A stretch of 64,000 bases of DNA, taken from an uncultured Sphingomonadaceae bacterium (GTDB lineage: Bacteria > Pseudomonadota > Alphaproteobacteria > Sphingomonadales > Sphingomonadaceae). The position numbers and the translations under genes were made by a program. Shown here piece by piece: positions 36,308 to 46,523 of the stretch (position 1 is its first letter; every line of letters starts with the position of its first letter). The stretch is from NCBI GenBank assembly GCA_947497315.1, contig CANMFX010000002.1, positions 744,001-808,000 of the forward strand, in the 5' to 3' direction. The notes below the pieces were generated by a model that saw nothing but the letters and a program-made list of their open reading frames with translations, was not told the origin of the DNA and made no database searches.

Positions 36308-37431
36308 TAGCGCGAGAGAAATGCAGTCATCCTTTTCATCACATCTTCGCGAACGTTACGCCAGAACAGGCTGTAATCATAGACATGATAATTGTTGCCG
36401 GGCAGGGTGTAGGGCCCCAGATCCGGCGGATCGCCGATAAGCAGGAACCCGCGATCGTCACAGCGCGCAGACACCGCTCCGGCGACCAGCGTGGCATCGC
36501 TTAACTCGTCATTGGGCACAAGCGTTCCGAGATTCAGTTCCGCAGGCGATTCGGAATTGGTGTCGCCGTTGATCGGGTTGGTGCACAGCAGGTTTGTGTC
36601 TTTACGTGGCTCACCATTAAAACCGATGGTCGTGTCATAAACTTCGACAATCCGGCCATAATCCGCAGGTTCGGCAAAGCTTTCCCAGCTGAGCAGGCAA
36701 TTGGTTTGTTCGGCTGTTTCACAGACATCCAGGCCCAGAGCCGGGACATCCGCCTCTATCGACACCGGCCAGCCAACGACATAAGCCGCAACAATGCGGT
36801 TCGCGAGCGGTGTGCCCGCAACCCGGTCTTTCAGCAAATTGGTGAGATGCAGACTGCCCTGGCTATGGCCTGCCAATATGATCGGGCGGTCATCCGGAAC
36901 CTCTTTGATAAAAAAATCAAAAGCGATCAAAACATCCTGATAGGCGGCATCCAGAGCTTGTTGCCCCTCTTTCTTGTCGGTCAGGAAGGCACCGAGCGTG
37001 GCTTGGCGGTAGCGCGGCGCCCAGACATCGCCAGCCTTGTTAAAGGCGCTGGCCTGACCGCGCAGGAAGATTTTCGTACGATCCTCAGTTTCTTTATGTC
37101 CGAGAGGCGCGTTCCATTTTGATTTATCAATGAACGATGTGGGGTGGATGAAAAATATTGCCGCACGCTGATCTTCCCTGGGTGCGTCGCCATTGGGCTC
37201 ATAACCCTGCGGCAGCCACAGGGCAGGGTTGCCCTTTTTGATCTCGGGCCGGGCATACCACATGGCAACATCGGCATAGATATTGTTTTCCAGCACTTCC
37301 TGTGCCTGAAATTCGGTATCGGGAACGAATACGACTTCTGCCAGTTCCTCACCGTAGATTCGCAAGACAAAGGCCCCTGCGATGACCAACACGATGATGG
37401 CTGCAACGAAATAGAGAAACTTACGCGCCAA
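36307..37431 (-). CDS. DUF3089 alpha/beta-hydrolase-like protein
   Basis: A 374-residue protein with an N-terminal membrane anchor ([23 protein letters not shown]). The DUF3089 part carries a nucleophile-elbow motif [16 protein letters not shown] (G-H-S-Q-G), and [20 protein letters not shown] upstream, with probable Ser-His-Asp chemistry. The family is annotated as lysophospholipase- or lipase-like, with no confirmed substrate. The C-terminus [17 protein letters not shown] is typical. It heads the DUF3089-ruvX-pyrB-pyrX unit. Confidence 0.85.
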   Translation of the reverse strand: MARKFLYFVAAIIVLVIAGAFVLRIYGEELAEVVFVPDTEFQAQEVLENNIYADVAMWYARPEIKKGNPALWLPQGYEPNGDAPREDQRAAIFFIHPTSFIDKSKWNAPLGHKETEDRTKIFLRGQASAFNKAGDVWAPRYRQATLGAFLTDKKEGQQALDAAYQDVLIAFDFFIKEVPDDRPIILAGHSQGSLHLTNLLKDRVAGTPLANRIVAAYVVGWPVSIEADVPALGLDVCETAEQTNCLLSWESFAEPADYGRIVEVYDTTIGFNGEPRKDTNLLCTNPINGDTNSESPAELNLGTLVPNDELSDATLVAGAVSARCDDRGFLLIGDPPDLGPYTLPGNNYHVYDYSLFWRNVREDVMKRMTAFLSR

Positions 37432-37560
37432 TTATTTTACTCCAATTTGGGCTATTGCCGCTCATTCAACTTGAAGCGGCCTCGCGCCAATGCTAGCGGC
37501 GCGAGATACACATATATTGTGTTCCTACCCGAAAAAAGATGAACCGATAAAGAATGAATC

Positions 37561-37848
37561 ATGTCAGTCGATAAAGAAACCGTCAAAAAGATCGCAAGCC
37601 TGTCTCGGATCGCCGTGACTGAGGCAGAAGCCGACGCACTGGTACCAGAGCTTAACAATATACTCGGATGGGTCGAACAGCTGGGCGAAGTGGATTGCTC
37701 AAAGGTCGAGCCGATGACCGCAGTCATCCCCAACAAACTGCGCCTGCGCGATGACGTGGTCAGCGATGGCAATGTCCGTGACAAGGTTCTTGCCAATGCG
37801 CCGGTGGCGGAACATGGCTTCTTTGGCGTGCCAAAGGTGATTGAATAA
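37561..37848 (+). CDS. gatC: Asp-tRNA(Asn)/Glu-tRNA(Gln) amidotransferase subunit C
   Basis: GatC, 95 residues, the small subunit that stabilises GatAB. Typical features: [40 protein letters not shown] and the [16 protein letters not shown] segment. Overlaps gatA start by one base. First of gatC-gatA-gatB. Confidence 0.96.
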   Translation: MSVDKETVKKIASLSRIAVTEAEADALVPELNNILGWVEQLGEVDCSKVEPMTAVIPNKLRLRDDVVSDGNVRDKVLANAPVAEHGFFGVPKVIE

Positions 37849-39332
37849 TGGCTGAGATTTATGAACTGGGCATTGCGGCTATCCGCAGCGGTGTTGCCGA
37901 TGGCGATTTTACGGCGAAAGAAGTGGCCGAGACATTTATCGACCGGGTGAGCGCGGCAAAGTCGCTGAACGCGGTGCTGGTGGAAACACCGGATCATGCG
38001 CTGGCCGCCGCCGAGGTAACAGATAAGGCGAAAGCCGCGGGCGAAACGCTGGGTAAAATGGCTGGCGTGCCGGTTGGCATGAAAGACCTGTTCTGCACCG
38101 AAGGTGTGGCGACGACGGCAGGTAGCTTGATACTGGATGGGTTTACGCCGCAATATGAGTCCACCGTTTCCGCGAATCTGTTCAAGGCAGGCGCGGGCAT
38201 GCTCGGCAAGCTGAATATGGATCAGTTTGCGATGGGGTCATCCAATGAAACCAGTGCTTTTGGCAATGTGATTTCGCCATGGCGCCGCAATGACGGTGGC
38301 AATACCGATCTGGCGCCCGGTGGTTCTTCAGGCGGCAGTGCTGCCGTGGTGTCCGGACGTATCTGCCCCGCTGCGACGGGTACTGATACCGGTGGCTCCA
38401 TCCGCCAACCCGCAGCTTTTGTGGGTATTACTGGCTTTAAACCAACCTATGGCCGCTGTTCGCGCTGGGGCACGATTGCTTTTGCCAGTTCGCTCGATCA
38501 GGCGGGGCCCATGGCGCATGATGTCCGCGATTGCGCGATCATGCTGGAATCTATGGCGGGCTTTGATCCCAAGGATTCAACCTCGCTCGATTTGCCTGTT
38601 CCTGAATGGGAAGCTGGCCTGAAAAGCGACCTTACCGGCAAGCGTATCGGTATTCCCAAGGAATATCGGGTCGACAATATGCCGCCCGAAATTGATGCAC
38701 TATGGCAGAAAGGCATAGAGTGGCTAAAAGATGCGGGCGCGAAAATCGTCGATGTGTCTTTGCCGCACACCAAATATGCACTGCCAGCCTATTATATCAT
38801 CGCTCCGGCAGAGGCCTCTTCCAATCTCGCCCGCTATGACGGTGTGCGTTATGGAATGCGCGACTTGCCGGACGGGGCAGGACTGCAGGATATGTATGCC
38901 GCAACCCGCGAATCCGGCTTTGGGCCTGAGGTAAAGCGCCGGATAATGATTGGCACCTATGTGCTGTCTGCCGGCTATTATGACGCCTATTACACCCAGG
39001 CGCAGAAAGTGCGGACGCTGATCTCGCAGGATTTCGACAAGGCCTGGGAAAGTTGTGATTTGCTGCTGACGCCAACAGCACCTAGCGCAGCCTTCGGACT
39101 GGGTGAGAAAACCGACGATCCGCTGGCTATGTATTTGAACGATGTGTTTACGGTGCCGAGTAGTCTCGCGGGATTACCGGCCATGTCGGTGCCAGCAGGA
39201 CTGGACGGGCAGGGGCTTCCCTTGGGATTGCAAATTATCGGCAAAGCACTGGACGAACAGGGCGTGTTTAACGCCGGTCTGGCATTGGAAGAACGCGCCG
39301 GCTTTGTCGCGAAACCGGAGCAGTGGTGGTGA
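37848..39332 (+). CDS. gatA: Amidotransferase subunit A
   Basis: GatA, 494 residues, amidase that supplies ammonia to mischarged tRNA. The Ser-cisSer-Lys triad region is visible: [15 protein letters not shown] with Lys, [13 protein letters not shown] with Ser, and [17 protein letters not shown] with the cis-Ser. It is coupled to gatC and followed by gatB. Confidence 0.97.
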   Translation: MAEIYELGIAAIRSGVADGDFTAKEVAETFIDRVSAAKSLNAVLVETPDHALAAAEVTDKAKAAGETLGKMAGVPVGMKDLFCTEGVATTAGSLILDGFTPQYESTVSANLFKAGAGMLGKLNMDQFAMGSSNETSAFGNVISPWRRNDGGNTDLAPGGSSGGSAAVVSGRICPAATGTDTGGSIRQPAAFVGITGFKPTYGRCSRWGTIAFASSLDQAGPMAHDVRDCAIMLESMAGFDPKDSTSLDLPVPEWEAGLKSDLTGKRIGIPKEYRVDNMPPEIDALWQKGIEWLKDAGAKIVDVSLPHTKYALPAYYIIAPAEASSNLARYDGVRYGMRDLPDGAGLQDMYAATRESGFGPEVKRRIMIGTYVLSAGYYDAYYTQAQKVRTLISQDFDKAWESCDLLLTPTAPSAAFGLGEKTDDPLAMYLNDVFTVPSSLAGLPAMSVPAGLDGQGLPLGLQIIGKALDEQGVFNAGLALEERAGFVAKPEQWW

Positions 39333-39334
39333 AT

Positions 39335-40831
39335 ATGACTGAATCAACCTATCGTATCCAGGGCGCAACCGGTGAATGGGAGGTCGTTATTGGCCTCGAA
39401 GTGCACGCCCAGATCACCTCGAATGCAAAACTTTTTTCCGGAGCTTCCACCGAATTTGGCGCAGAGCCAAATACACAGGTCAGTCTGGTTGACGCTGCAA
39501 TGCCAGGAATGCTGCCGGTTTTGAACAAGGAATGTGTTCGTCAAGCCGTACGGACGGGTCTTGCGCTAAATGCGCAGATCAACAAATATTCGCGTTTCGA
39601 CCGTAAAAACTATTTCTACGCCGATTTGCCGCAGGGCTATCAGATCTCCCAGCTCTATCATCCGATTGTGGGTGAGGGGAAAGTCGAAATCTCACTCGAC
39701 GAGAAAGATCCGGACGCCCATGGCAAGACCGTAGGCGTGGAACGTATCCATATCGAACAGGATGCGGGCAAGCTGATGCATGATCAGCATCCGACAATGA
39801 GCTATGTCGATCTGAACCGCTGCGGCGTCGCCTTGATGGAAATTGTGTCGATGCCGGATATGACATCACCCAAGGAAGCAGCGGCTTATGTCCGTAAGCT
39901 CAGATCAATTCTGCGTTATGTAGGCAGCTGTGATGGCAATATGGAGCAGGGCAGCATGCGCGCAGATGTCAATGTTTCCGTCCGCAAACCGGGAGACAAG
40001 CTTGGCATCCGGACAGAGACGAAGAACGTAAACTCCTTGCGCTTCATTCAGCAGGTTATCGAATATGAAGCCCAGCGTCAGGTCGACGTGCTAGAAGAGG
40101 GCGGTGAAATAGTTCAGGAAACGCGGCTGTTTGATCCGGACCGGAACGAAACCCGCTCGATGCGCTCCAAGGAAGATGCGCATGATTATCGCTATTTCCC
40201 GGACCCGGACCTGCTGCCACTGGAACTGGAAGATGATTTTATCTTCGACTGCAAAGCGAGTCTGCCGGAACTGCCGGATGAAAAACGGGCACGGTACAAG
40301 AATGTCCTCGGCCTCAGTGCTTATAATGCAGCGGTTCTGACGGCCGAGCATGAAACCGCGCTCTGGTTCGAAGAATTGCTGGAAACGACCGATAAACCAG
40401 AAAAAATCGCAAGCTCGGCAGCCAATTGGCTGACGTCTGAACTATTCGGTGCGCTCAACAAAATGGGACTGTCCATCGAACAGAGCCCCGTCTCACCGCA
40501 GCAAGCCGCGGAATTACTTGGTCTGATCGCAGACGGCACTATCTCGGGCAAAATTGCCAAACAGGTGTTCGAAATCATGCTCGAAACTGGCGATGGTGCA
40601 GCTAAAATCGTGGAGGAAAAGGGCCTGAAGCAGGAATCCGACACCGGCGCGATTGAGAAAGTTATCGCTGACGTCATGGCTGCAAACGAAGACAAGGTCG
40701 CTGAATATCGCGGCGGAAAAGACAAATTGTTCGGTTTCTTCGTCGGTCAAACCATGAAGGCGATGCAGGGGAAAGCCAACCCACAGGTCGTGAATGAGCT
40801 TTTGAAAAAAGTGCTTGGCCCGGCGGGCTAA
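39335..40831 (+). CDS. gatB: Amidotransferase subunit B
   Basis: GatB, 498 residues, tRNA-binding kinase subunit of the amidotransferase. The ATG at 39335 ([27 protein letters not shown]) is preferred over GTG codons just upstream. Motifs: [46 protein letters not shown]. The C-terminal YqeY-like tail begins around residue 350. With gatCA it makes Gln-tRNA(Gln) and Asn-tRNA(Asn). Confidence 0.97.
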   Translation: MTESTYRIQGATGEWEVVIGLEVHAQITSNAKLFSGASTEFGAEPNTQVSLVDAAMPGMLPVLNKECVRQAVRTGLALNAQINKYSRFDRKNYFYADLPQGYQISQLYHPIVGEGKVEISLDEKDPDAHGKTVGVERIHIEQDAGKLMHDQHPTMSYVDLNRCGVALMEIVSMPDMTSPKEAAAYVRKLRSILRYVGSCDGNMEQGSMRADVNVSVRKPGDKLGIRTETKNVNSLRFIQQVIEYEAQRQVDVLEEGGEIVQETRLFDPDRNETRSMRSKEDAHDYRYFPDPDLLPLELEDDFIFDCKASLPELPDEKRARYKNVLGLSAYNAAVLTAEHETALWFEELLETTDKPEKIASSAANWLTSELFGALNKMGLSIEQSPVSPQQAAELLGLIADGTISGKIAKQVFEIMLETGDGAAKIVEEKGLKQESDTGAIEKVIADVMAANEDKVAEYRGGKDKLFGFFVGQTMKAMQGKANPQVVNELLKKVLGPAG

Positions 40832-40946
40832 TCGGGCGGGGTAAATTAGCGGCGTGAACGCGCAAAGTGGGCTTGCCCTTTGGGCAGTGATCCGCTAGGC
40901 GCACGCGTCAATCAAAATTCGATAGTGATTTGACGGTGTAACTCGT

Positions 40947-41031
40947 GCGGGCGTGGCGGAATTGGTAGACGCGCCAGATTTAGGTTCTGGTATCTTCGGG
41001 TGTGGGGGTTCGAGTCCCTTCGCCCGCACCA
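40947..41031 (+). tRNA. tRNA-Leu (UAG)
   Basis: Cloverleaf with acceptor arms GCGGGCG and CGCCCGC, D arm GGTAGACGC, anticodon stem CCAGA/TCTGG with loop TTTAGGT and anticodon TAG, a long variable arm, T arm GGGGTTCGAGTCCC and encoded 3' CCA. The long variable arm and identity bases fit leucine. It reads CTA/CTG-family codons, including the CTA codons in the leuA leader peptide. Confidence 0.96.
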
Positions 41032-41084
41032 AAACACCGAAAAACAGATCGAAATAGAAATAATGAAGGCATTAAAGGGTAATC

Positions 41085-42653
41085 ATGCAGATTGTTGAAA
41101 CTTTGAATGAAGGTCTGAAACGGGCCTATGACATCAAAATCTCCGCGAAGGACATTGAAACACGCGTTGATAATGAGGTCAAGAAACTGGCTCCACAGGT
41201 CAATATGCCCGGTTTCCGCAAAGGCAAGGTTCCAGCGAATCTGGTTCGCAAGATGCATAATGATGCCTTGATGCAGGATGCGCTGAGCAGCACCGTTCAG
41301 GAAAGCGTCGAGAAAACAATCGCTGACAACAAATTGCGTCCCGCGATGCAGCCCAGCGTTACCCTGGCTGATGGCTATGAAGCTGGCAAAGATGCTGAAG
41401 TCAAGGTTGAGTTAGAGATCTTGCCAGACGTGCCGACACCATCTGTTGATGGTATCAAGCTGGAGCGCTTGCAGGTCGAAGCAGACGAGAAAACGGTTCA
41501 GGAATCACTCGACAAATTTGCCGAAAGCCAAAAGCAGTTTGAAACGGCAGCCAAGAGCTACAAAGCCAAAATCGGCGACCAGTGTCTGATTGATTTTGAA
41601 GGCAAAGTGAACGGCGTGCCATTTGATGGCGGCAAAGGTGAGGGCATGGCGATTGAGCTTGGCTCTGGCCGTTTGATCCCCGGTTTTGAAGACCAGTTGG
41701 TTGGCAAGAAAGCCAATGACGAAGTGTTGGTCAAAGTGACCTTCCCGGAAGATTATAATGTCGAGACCCTGAAGGGCAAAGACGCGACGTTTGACGTGGT
41801 GATTGGCGAAGTGCAGACTGCTAAAGTCTCAAAGGCCGATGACGAGATGGCGAAATCCATGGGTCTGGAAGGTCTCGACCAGTTGCGTGAATTGCTGAAA
41901 GGTCAGATCGAACAGGAACTGAATGGCCTTACCCGTACGCACATGAAGCGCAAGTTGCTCGATCAGTTAGCTGCATCGCACGACTTTGAAGTACCACCAA
42001 CTATGGTTGAAGCTGAATTCAACCAGATTTGGCAGCAGCTGGAGCAGGAAGCAGCTCAGGAAGAAGATCCTGAAGCGGCCAAGAAGGAAATGGAAGACGA
42101 GAAGGACGAATATCGCGAGATCGCGGTCCGCCGTGTTCGCCTTGGCTTGCTACTTTCCGAAATCGGACAAGCTAATGGCGTGGAAGTTAGTCAACAGGAA
42201 ATGTCCATGCTGATTCAACAGGCTGCCCAGCAATATCGCGAAGAAGATCGCCAGCGGTTCGTTGAATATATCCAGCAGGATCAGATGGCTGCTGCGCAAC
42301 TGCGTGCGCCGATGTATGAAGACAAAGTCGTCGACTTCCTGTTTGAAAAAGCAGAGATTACTGACAAAACGGTAACTCGTGAGCAGTTGGAAGAGGCCAT
42401 CGAAGCGGAGGACGAAGCGGAAGCCAAGCCAGCCAAGAAAAAGGCACCGGCGAAGAAAGCTGCCGCCAAGAAGCCTGCTGCTAAAAAGCCGGCAGCCAAA
42501 AAACCAGCGGCTAAGAAGCCGGCAGCGAAGAAACCAGCTGCAAAAGCAGCTCCTGCGAAAAAAGCTGCAGCTAAAGCACCAGCCAAGAAAGCGCCCGCGA
42601 AGAAACCCGCTGCGAAGAAACCAGCGGCCAAAAAGCCTGCCGCTAAAAAATAA
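41085..42653 (+). CDS. tig: Trigger factor with lysine/alanine-rich tail
   Basis: Trigger factor, a ribosome-bound chaperone and prolyl isomerase, 522 residues. The ribosome-binding signature is NMPGFRKGKVPANLVRK (GFRxGxxP). The PPIase domain spans about 160-250 (LIDFEGKVNGVPFDGGKGEG, GFEDQLVGKKANDEV). The chaperone domain ends near residue 435. The last ~80 residues are near-perfect tandem PAAKK/APAKK repeats, a histone H1-like tail that can bind nucleic acid or ribosomes; the repeat length is likely variable. It is followed by a convergent clpP paralogue, then clpP and clpX, a conserved proteostasis block. Confidence 0.95.
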   Translation: MQIVETLNEGLKRAYDIKISAKDIETRVDNEVKKLAPQVNMPGFRKGKVPANLVRKMHNDALMQDALSSTVQESVEKTIADNKLRPAMQPSVTLADGYEAGKDAEVKVELEILPDVPTPSVDGIKLERLQVEADEKTVQESLDKFAESQKQFETAAKSYKAKIGDQCLIDFEGKVNGVPFDGGKGEGMAIELGSGRLIPGFEDQLVGKKANDEVLVKVTFPEDYNVETLKGKDATFDVVIGEVQTAKVSKADDEMAKSMGLEGLDQLRELLKGQIEQELNGLTRTHMKRKLLDQLAASHDFEVPPTMVEAEFNQIWQQLEQEAAQEEDPEAAKKEMEDEKDEYREIAVRRVRLGLLLSEIGQANGVEVSQQEMSMLIQQAAQQYREEDRQRFVEYIQQDQMAAAQLRAPMYEDKVVDFLFEKAEITDKTVTREQLEEAIEAEDEAEAKPAKKKAPAKKAAAKKPAAKKPAAKKPAAKKPAAKKPAAKAAPAKKAAAKAPAKKAPAKKPAAKKPAAKKPAAKK

Positions 42654-42666
42654 TTTGGCTTATGAA

Positions 42667-42710
42667 CTGGCCGGACATGCATGGCATGTTCCGGCCAGCT
42701 TGTTTGTTTA
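42667..42710 (+). terminator. Intrinsic terminator after tig
   Basis: CTGGCCGG and CCGGCCAG arms around a loop rich in CATG/ATGC, followed by CTTGTTTGTTT. It starts 13 bases after the trigger factor stop and ends at the convergent clpP paralogue. Confidence 0.75.
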
Positions 42711-43319
42711 GAAGCTTACTTCATCAGCTTTCTTGATGACAGTGCCCAATATTCCATATTTCTTGGCTTCATCTATCGACATCCAGTAATCGCGGTCGAT
42801 GTCCTTTCGTACCCGGTCAATCGATTGTCCGGTCGCTTCGGCTATTTTTTGAGCGATACGTTCCCGCATTTTGACAATTTCTTCGGCCTGAATAGCGATA
42901 TCGGAGGCTTTTCCGCCCGCACCGCCAGAGGGCTGATGGATTAGAAACCGGGTATTGGGCAAACAGAATCGCTGTTTTGCCGGGACGCCCAGGAAAATAT
43001 GCGTAGCGATGCTGGCGACCCAACCGGTGCCGATCACCGCAACGGGCGCGCTGATATATTCGATAAGATCGTGGATCGTGTCACCCGATTCCACATGGCC
43101 ACCCGGTGAATTGATGAGCAGCCGGATGGGTTCGTCACTGACATGGTCAAGATAGAGCATCTGCGCTGACACGCGCTCTGCCAGTTTCTGATCGACTCCA
43201 CCGAAAATCATCACCGTCCGCGTTTCCAGCATCCGCTTCATCATGAAGGCCATGGGGTCTGATGCTCCATTGTCCTCGTCGGCATGAAATTCCGGAATGG
43301 ATGGCGAATATGATGGCAT
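42708..43319 (-). CDS. ClpP-family protease subunit (second paralogue)
   Basis: A 203-residue ClpP-like serine protease, divergent from the main clpP gene. The start at 43319 (MPSYSPSIPEF) has AGGAG about 7 bases upstream. The full triad is kept: Ser103 in GWVASIATHIF, His128 in LIHQPSGGAGG and Asp177 in DRDYWM. Compared with the main ClpP the segment around the Ser is altered (GTGWVASIA rather than GQAASMGS), and the N-terminus is different. It could form mixed or separate barrels with the main ClpP. Paralogous ClpP pairs occur in other bacteria, but the partner here is not known. Confidence 0.9.
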   Translation of the reverse strand: MPSYSPSIPEFHADEDNGASDPMAFMMKRMLETRTVMIFGGVDQKLAERVSAQMLYLDHVSDEPIRLLINSPGGHVESGDTIHDLIEYISAPVAVIGTGWVASIATHIFLGVPAKQRFCLPNTRFLIHQPSGGAGGKASDIAIQAEEIVKMRERIAQKIAEATGQSIDRVRKDIDRDYWMSIDEAKKYGILGTVIKKADEVSF

Positions 43320-43542
43320 AATTATCTCCTGCAAAAATGGGGATGTTTTGATTATACGGCGAGCATAGCCGCGGGTTATTTGATGCGCAATGTCATCCAA
43401 TGACCATAATGGCTTGGAAAAAATCCTTAACCGACTTGAACATTGCTTAAGATACACCGATGTAGGGCTGAACGGATGGGGACTCCGGTTCACGGGACCT
43501 CCATTTTCATATCCTGATTTTCACAGAAGGCACTAAATTACC

Positions 43543-44169
43543 ATGCATGATCCGATCGTCGACGCTCTTGTTCCCGTCGTTATTGAGCAATCCAACCGCG
43601 GAGAGCGCAGCTTTGACATTTTTTCACGGTTGCTACGTGAGCGTATCGTCTTCGTAACCGGTCAGGTTGAGGATGGTATGGCTTCAATCATTACGGCCCA
43701 GCTATTGTTTCTGGAGTCTGAAAATCCGAAGAAAGATATCTATCTTTACATCAACTCACCCGGCGGCGTTGTAACCGCGGGCATGGCGATTCACGATACA
43801 ATGCAATATATCCGTCCCCGCGTCGGTACAGTTTGCGTCGGTCAGGCAGCCTCCATGGGCAGTTTCCTGCTGGCTTCTGGCGAACCCGGTATGCGTATGG
43901 CAACGACCAACGCCCGGATCATGGTGCATCAGCCTTCTGGTGGTGCTCAGGGCATGGCATCTGACATCGAAATTCAGGCCAAGGAAATCCTTCGCATTCG
44001 CAGCCGGATGAACGAGCTTTATGCCAAATATACCGGTAAACCGATCAAAGAGATCGAAAAGGCGATGGATCGGGATACGTTCCTGGAGGCTGATGAAGCC
44101 AAAGCCTTTGGCATTGTCGATGAAGTTTACGACAAACGGCCAAAACCTGCCGATGAAGATGCTAAATAA
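43543..44169 (+). CDS. clpP: ATP-dependent Clp protease proteolytic subunit
   Basis: ClpP, 208 residues, with the triad Ser104 ([11 protein letters not shown]), His129 ([12 protein letters not shown]) and Asp178 (DRDTF). [23 protein letters not shown] is the usual helix. It forms the chamber fed by ClpX, encoded 140 bases downstream. A hairpin with T-rich tail lies between them. Confidence 0.97.
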   Translation: MHDPIVDALVPVVIEQSNRGERSFDIFSRLLRERIVFVTGQVEDGMASIITAQLLFLESENPKKDIYLYINSPGGVVTAGMAIHDTMQYIRPRVGTVCVGQAASMGSFLLASGEPGMRMATTNARIMVHQPSGGAQGMASDIEIQAKEILRIRSRMNELYAKYTGKPIKEIEKAMDRDTFLEADEAKAFGIVDEVYDKRPKPADEDAK

Positions 44170-44197
44170 GGCGTTATCGCGCACCTAAATGAAAATT

Positions 44198-44266
44198 AAG
44201 CCGCTTTTGATAGACTTAACGGCATCAACAGTTAGTGCCGAAAAAAGCGGTAGCATTTTGTTTTTT
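44198..44266 (+). terminator. Terminator-like hairpin between clpP and clpX
   Basis: Outer arms CCGCTTTT and AAAAAAGCGG enclose CGGCA/TGCCG, then a T-rich run (TTTTGTTTTTT). It lies about 30 bases after clpP and ends 44 bases before clpX, so clpX probably has its own promoter or depends on read-through. Confidence 0.6.
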
Positions 44267-44309
44267 GGCGGTTAGATTGCAGTTTCTAGCCGAGTTTTAA
44301 GGACTTTTT

Positions 44310-45581
44310 ATGACGAAATTGACGGGATCTGATTCGAAGAGCACGCTATATTGCTCGTTCTGCGGAAAATCCCAGCATGAAGTCCGCAAGTTGATTGCCG
44401 GACCCACCGTATTCATCTGTGACGAATGCGTAGAGCTTTGCAACGACATCATTCGCGAAGAAACCAAGGGTGCGATTACCGGCAAAAAAGACGGTGAAGT
44501 CCCAACGCCGCAGGAGATCTGTGATGTCCTGAACGATTATGTGATTGGTCAGGACCGGGCGAAGCGCGTTTTGTCGGTTGCTGTCCACAATCACTATAAG
44601 CGCCTGAACCACGCCGCCAAATCGGGCGATATAGAACTTGCAAAATCGAATATTCTACTCGTCGGGCCAACAGGTTGCGGTAAAACGCTTCTAGCCCAGA
44701 CTCTGGCGAAGACCTTTGACGTGCCGTTTACGATGGCTGACGCCACGACGTTGACCGAAGCTGGTTACGTCGGTGAAGATGTCGAGAATATCATTCTGAA
44801 ACTGCTGCAATCCTCCGACTATAATGTCGAGAAGGCGCAGCGCGGTATCGTTTATATCGATGAAATCGATAAAATCAGTCGCAAGGCGGAAAACCCGTCC
44901 ATTACCCGTGATGTGTCGGGTGAGGGCGTTCAGCAGGCCTTGCTGAAGCTTATGGAAGGAACGACTGCTAGCGTTCCACCACAAGGCGGCCGCAAGCACC
45001 CGCAACAGGAATTCCTGCAGGTCGATACGACGAATATCCTGTTCATCTGTGGCGGGGCATTTGCCGGTCTGGAAAAAATCATTGGTGACAGGCTGGAGGC
45101 TAAATCTATTGGCTTTGGCGCCCATGTCGCTGCGCCGGAAGAGCGTAAGGTTGGTAAACTGCTGGCGGAAGGCGAACCAGAGGATCTTTTGAAATTCGGT
45201 TTGATTCCCGAATTTGTTGGTCGTTTACCAGTTATTGCCACGCTGGAAGATCTCGATATCGATGCGCTGGTTCAGATTTTACAGGAGCCGAAAAACGCTC
45301 TGGTCAAGCAATATGCCAAACTGTTCGAACTGGAAGATGTCGGCCTGACCTTCACCGACGATGCCCTGGTGGCCATCGGTAACAAGGCGATCGAGCGTAA
45401 GACCGGCGCACGCGGTTTGCGGTCTATCGTCGAGAATATCCTGCTCGACACCATGTTCGACCTGCCTGATCTGGAAGGCGTTGACGAAATTGTCATCGAC
45501 AAGGATGTGGTTGCCGGAACGAAAGAACCGGTCAAGGTGATTGCGAAAAGCAGCAAAGCCAAGAAAGAAGACGCGGCTTAA
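44310..45581 (+). CDS. clpX: ATP-dependent Clp protease ATP-binding subunit
   Basis: ClpX, 423 residues, AAA+ unfoldase. The zinc-binding domain is [30 protein letters not shown]; Walker A is [12 protein letters not shown], Walker [14 protein letters not shown], and the pore-loop [14 protein letters not shown]. It supplies substrates to ClpP. Confidence 0.97.
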   Translation: MTKLTGSDSKSTLYCSFCGKSQHEVRKLIAGPTVFICDECVELCNDIIREETKGAITGKKDGEVPTPQEICDVLNDYVIGQDRAKRVLSVAVHNHYKRLNHAAKSGDIELAKSNILLVGPTGCGKTLLAQTLAKTFDVPFTMADATTLTEAGYVGEDVENIILKLLQSSDYNVEKAQRGIVYIDEIDKISRKAENPSITRDVSGEGVQQALLKLMEGTTASVPPQGGRKHPQQEFLQVDTTNILFICGGAFAGLEKIIGDRLEAKSIGFGAHVAAPEERKVGKLLAEGEPEDLLKFGLIPEFVGRLPVIATLEDLDIDALVQILQEPKNALVKQYAKLFELEDVGLTFTDDALVAIGNKAIERKTGARGLRSIVENILLDTMFDLPDLEGVDEIVIDKDVVAGTKEPVKVIAKSSKAKKEDAA

Positions 45582-45951
45582 CTCTCAGAGCATTTTTGAG
45601 AGAGACACTTTATAGTTTGTGCTTCATTTCTGTGTCCGCTTCATCGCGGCAGCAAGCGCTAGGTCTGGATACCCTTAATCACAGCCTGAGTATATTTTTG
45701 AAATGTCGCTATCGCTACATACCTTCTCTTTTGGCAGCCCCAGTACGCTCAATTCAAGCGGGAAAAAAAATTAATTTTATTGCGATCAAACCAATGATGG
45801 CGAGTATAGCTATTAGGGCAATTTTGACTAACCGCTTCAAATTTCATGCCCACTAACAAAGATTTCCACTTCACGACATGCCTACGTGCCAATCCCGTGT
45901 TACTTCAATTAGGCTAGTAATCTCTATTTCGGATTTATTCAGTGATTTTAG
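45582..45951. other. 370-base intergenic stretch after clpX
   Basis: Holds no clear gene. Immediately after clpX is a small hairpin (CTCTCA/TGAGAG). A plus-strand frame at 45596-45856 lacks family or codon support. On the minus strand, 45840-45754, a TTG-initiated frame would encode a single hydrophobic helix. Confidence 0.5.
45754..45840 (-). CDS. Possible 28-residue membrane peptide
   Basis: TTG-initiated frame with the product MKRLVKIALIAILAII and a further hydrophobic run ending LIFFPA. A basic start followed by one transmembrane helix is the pattern of small membrane peptides. No convincing ribosome-binding site was found and an in-frame stop lies just upstream, so this remains weak. 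Confidence 0.25.
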   Translation of the reverse strand: MKRLVKIALIAILAIIGLIAIKLIFFPA

Positions 45952-46293
45952 TCAGTTGCCATAGCGTTTTTTGATATAGGCGAGCACTGCGTTACGGCGA
46001 TTGTCTTGGATCTCAAAGCGACCAGCGCGCACGGCCTGAGCAACTTCAGGCGCTGTTTCACGATTGAGCTTGTTATGATACTCACAGCTTTTGCAAGTGA
46101 TGTAACGGCGTACTTGCGCGCGGCCCCGGACGATCAAGCGATCCTCATTAGAGATGCGGCTGTTGGTGCCTCGCTTGACTTGCGTGCCCCAATCGTTCCC
46201 AGCGGTACCGCGGCCAGACGAACCCGAAGCAAAAGCAGCTGTAGAGCTGGCAATCAACGCTAACAATGTGGCAGAAATCAATGTTCTCTTCAT
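45952..46293 (-). CDS. Small exported protein with a Cys pair
   Basis: A 113-residue protein with a signal peptide (MKRTLISATLLALIASSTAAFA), then a basic region. Mature part has CKSC (ITCKSCEYHNKL), a possible redox or metal site, and many Arg residues. AAAGGCC precedes the ATG. No family was recognised. Neighbours are the clpX gap and another orphan. Confidence 0.6.
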   Translation of the reverse strand: MKRTLISATLLALIASSTAAFASGSSGRGTAGNDWGTQVKRGTNSRISNEDRLIVRGRAQVRRYITCKSCEYHNKLNRETAPEVAQAVRAGRFEIQDNRRNAVLAYIKKRYGN

Positions 46294-46462
46294 CGGCCTT
46301 TATCTTTCCATACCAACAAACTTCGCTTTCTCGCGCTCATGACTTTTGCTGACAAGAAAGTAAGTACCGGAAATTTAACATCGATGGAAGAATAATGTGG
46401 CCGATTTCTACTTATGCGCATGAACGATGGTCGGCTATGCGCTCAAAGCACATACTGGCCTT

Positions 46463-46490
46463 GCGTCCGCTTTATCCCGAAAGCGGACGT
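46463..46490. repeat. Dispersed hairpin repeat, copy 1
   Basis: GCGTCCGCTTT ATCCCG AAAGCGGACGT: 10-11-base arms with a six-base loop. Same arms as copy 2 and copy 5, with a loop variant shared with the half copies. Confidence 0.6.
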
Positions 46491-46523
46491 TTGCTGGCAG
46501 GCATTACTGCGCAGCGCATCGCT

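Noticed and set aside
37452-38153. Minus-strand frame across gatC/gatA
   Set aside because: Overlaps two certain genes; product is Arg/His/Ser-rich without motifs.
42281-42682. Ala/Phe/Gly-rich minus-strand frame opposite the trigger factor tail
   Set aside because: It is the reverse reading of the PAAKK repeats.
45596-45856. 86-residue plus-strand frame after clpX
   Set aside because: No ribosome-binding site, no recognisable motif, and composition of intergenic type.
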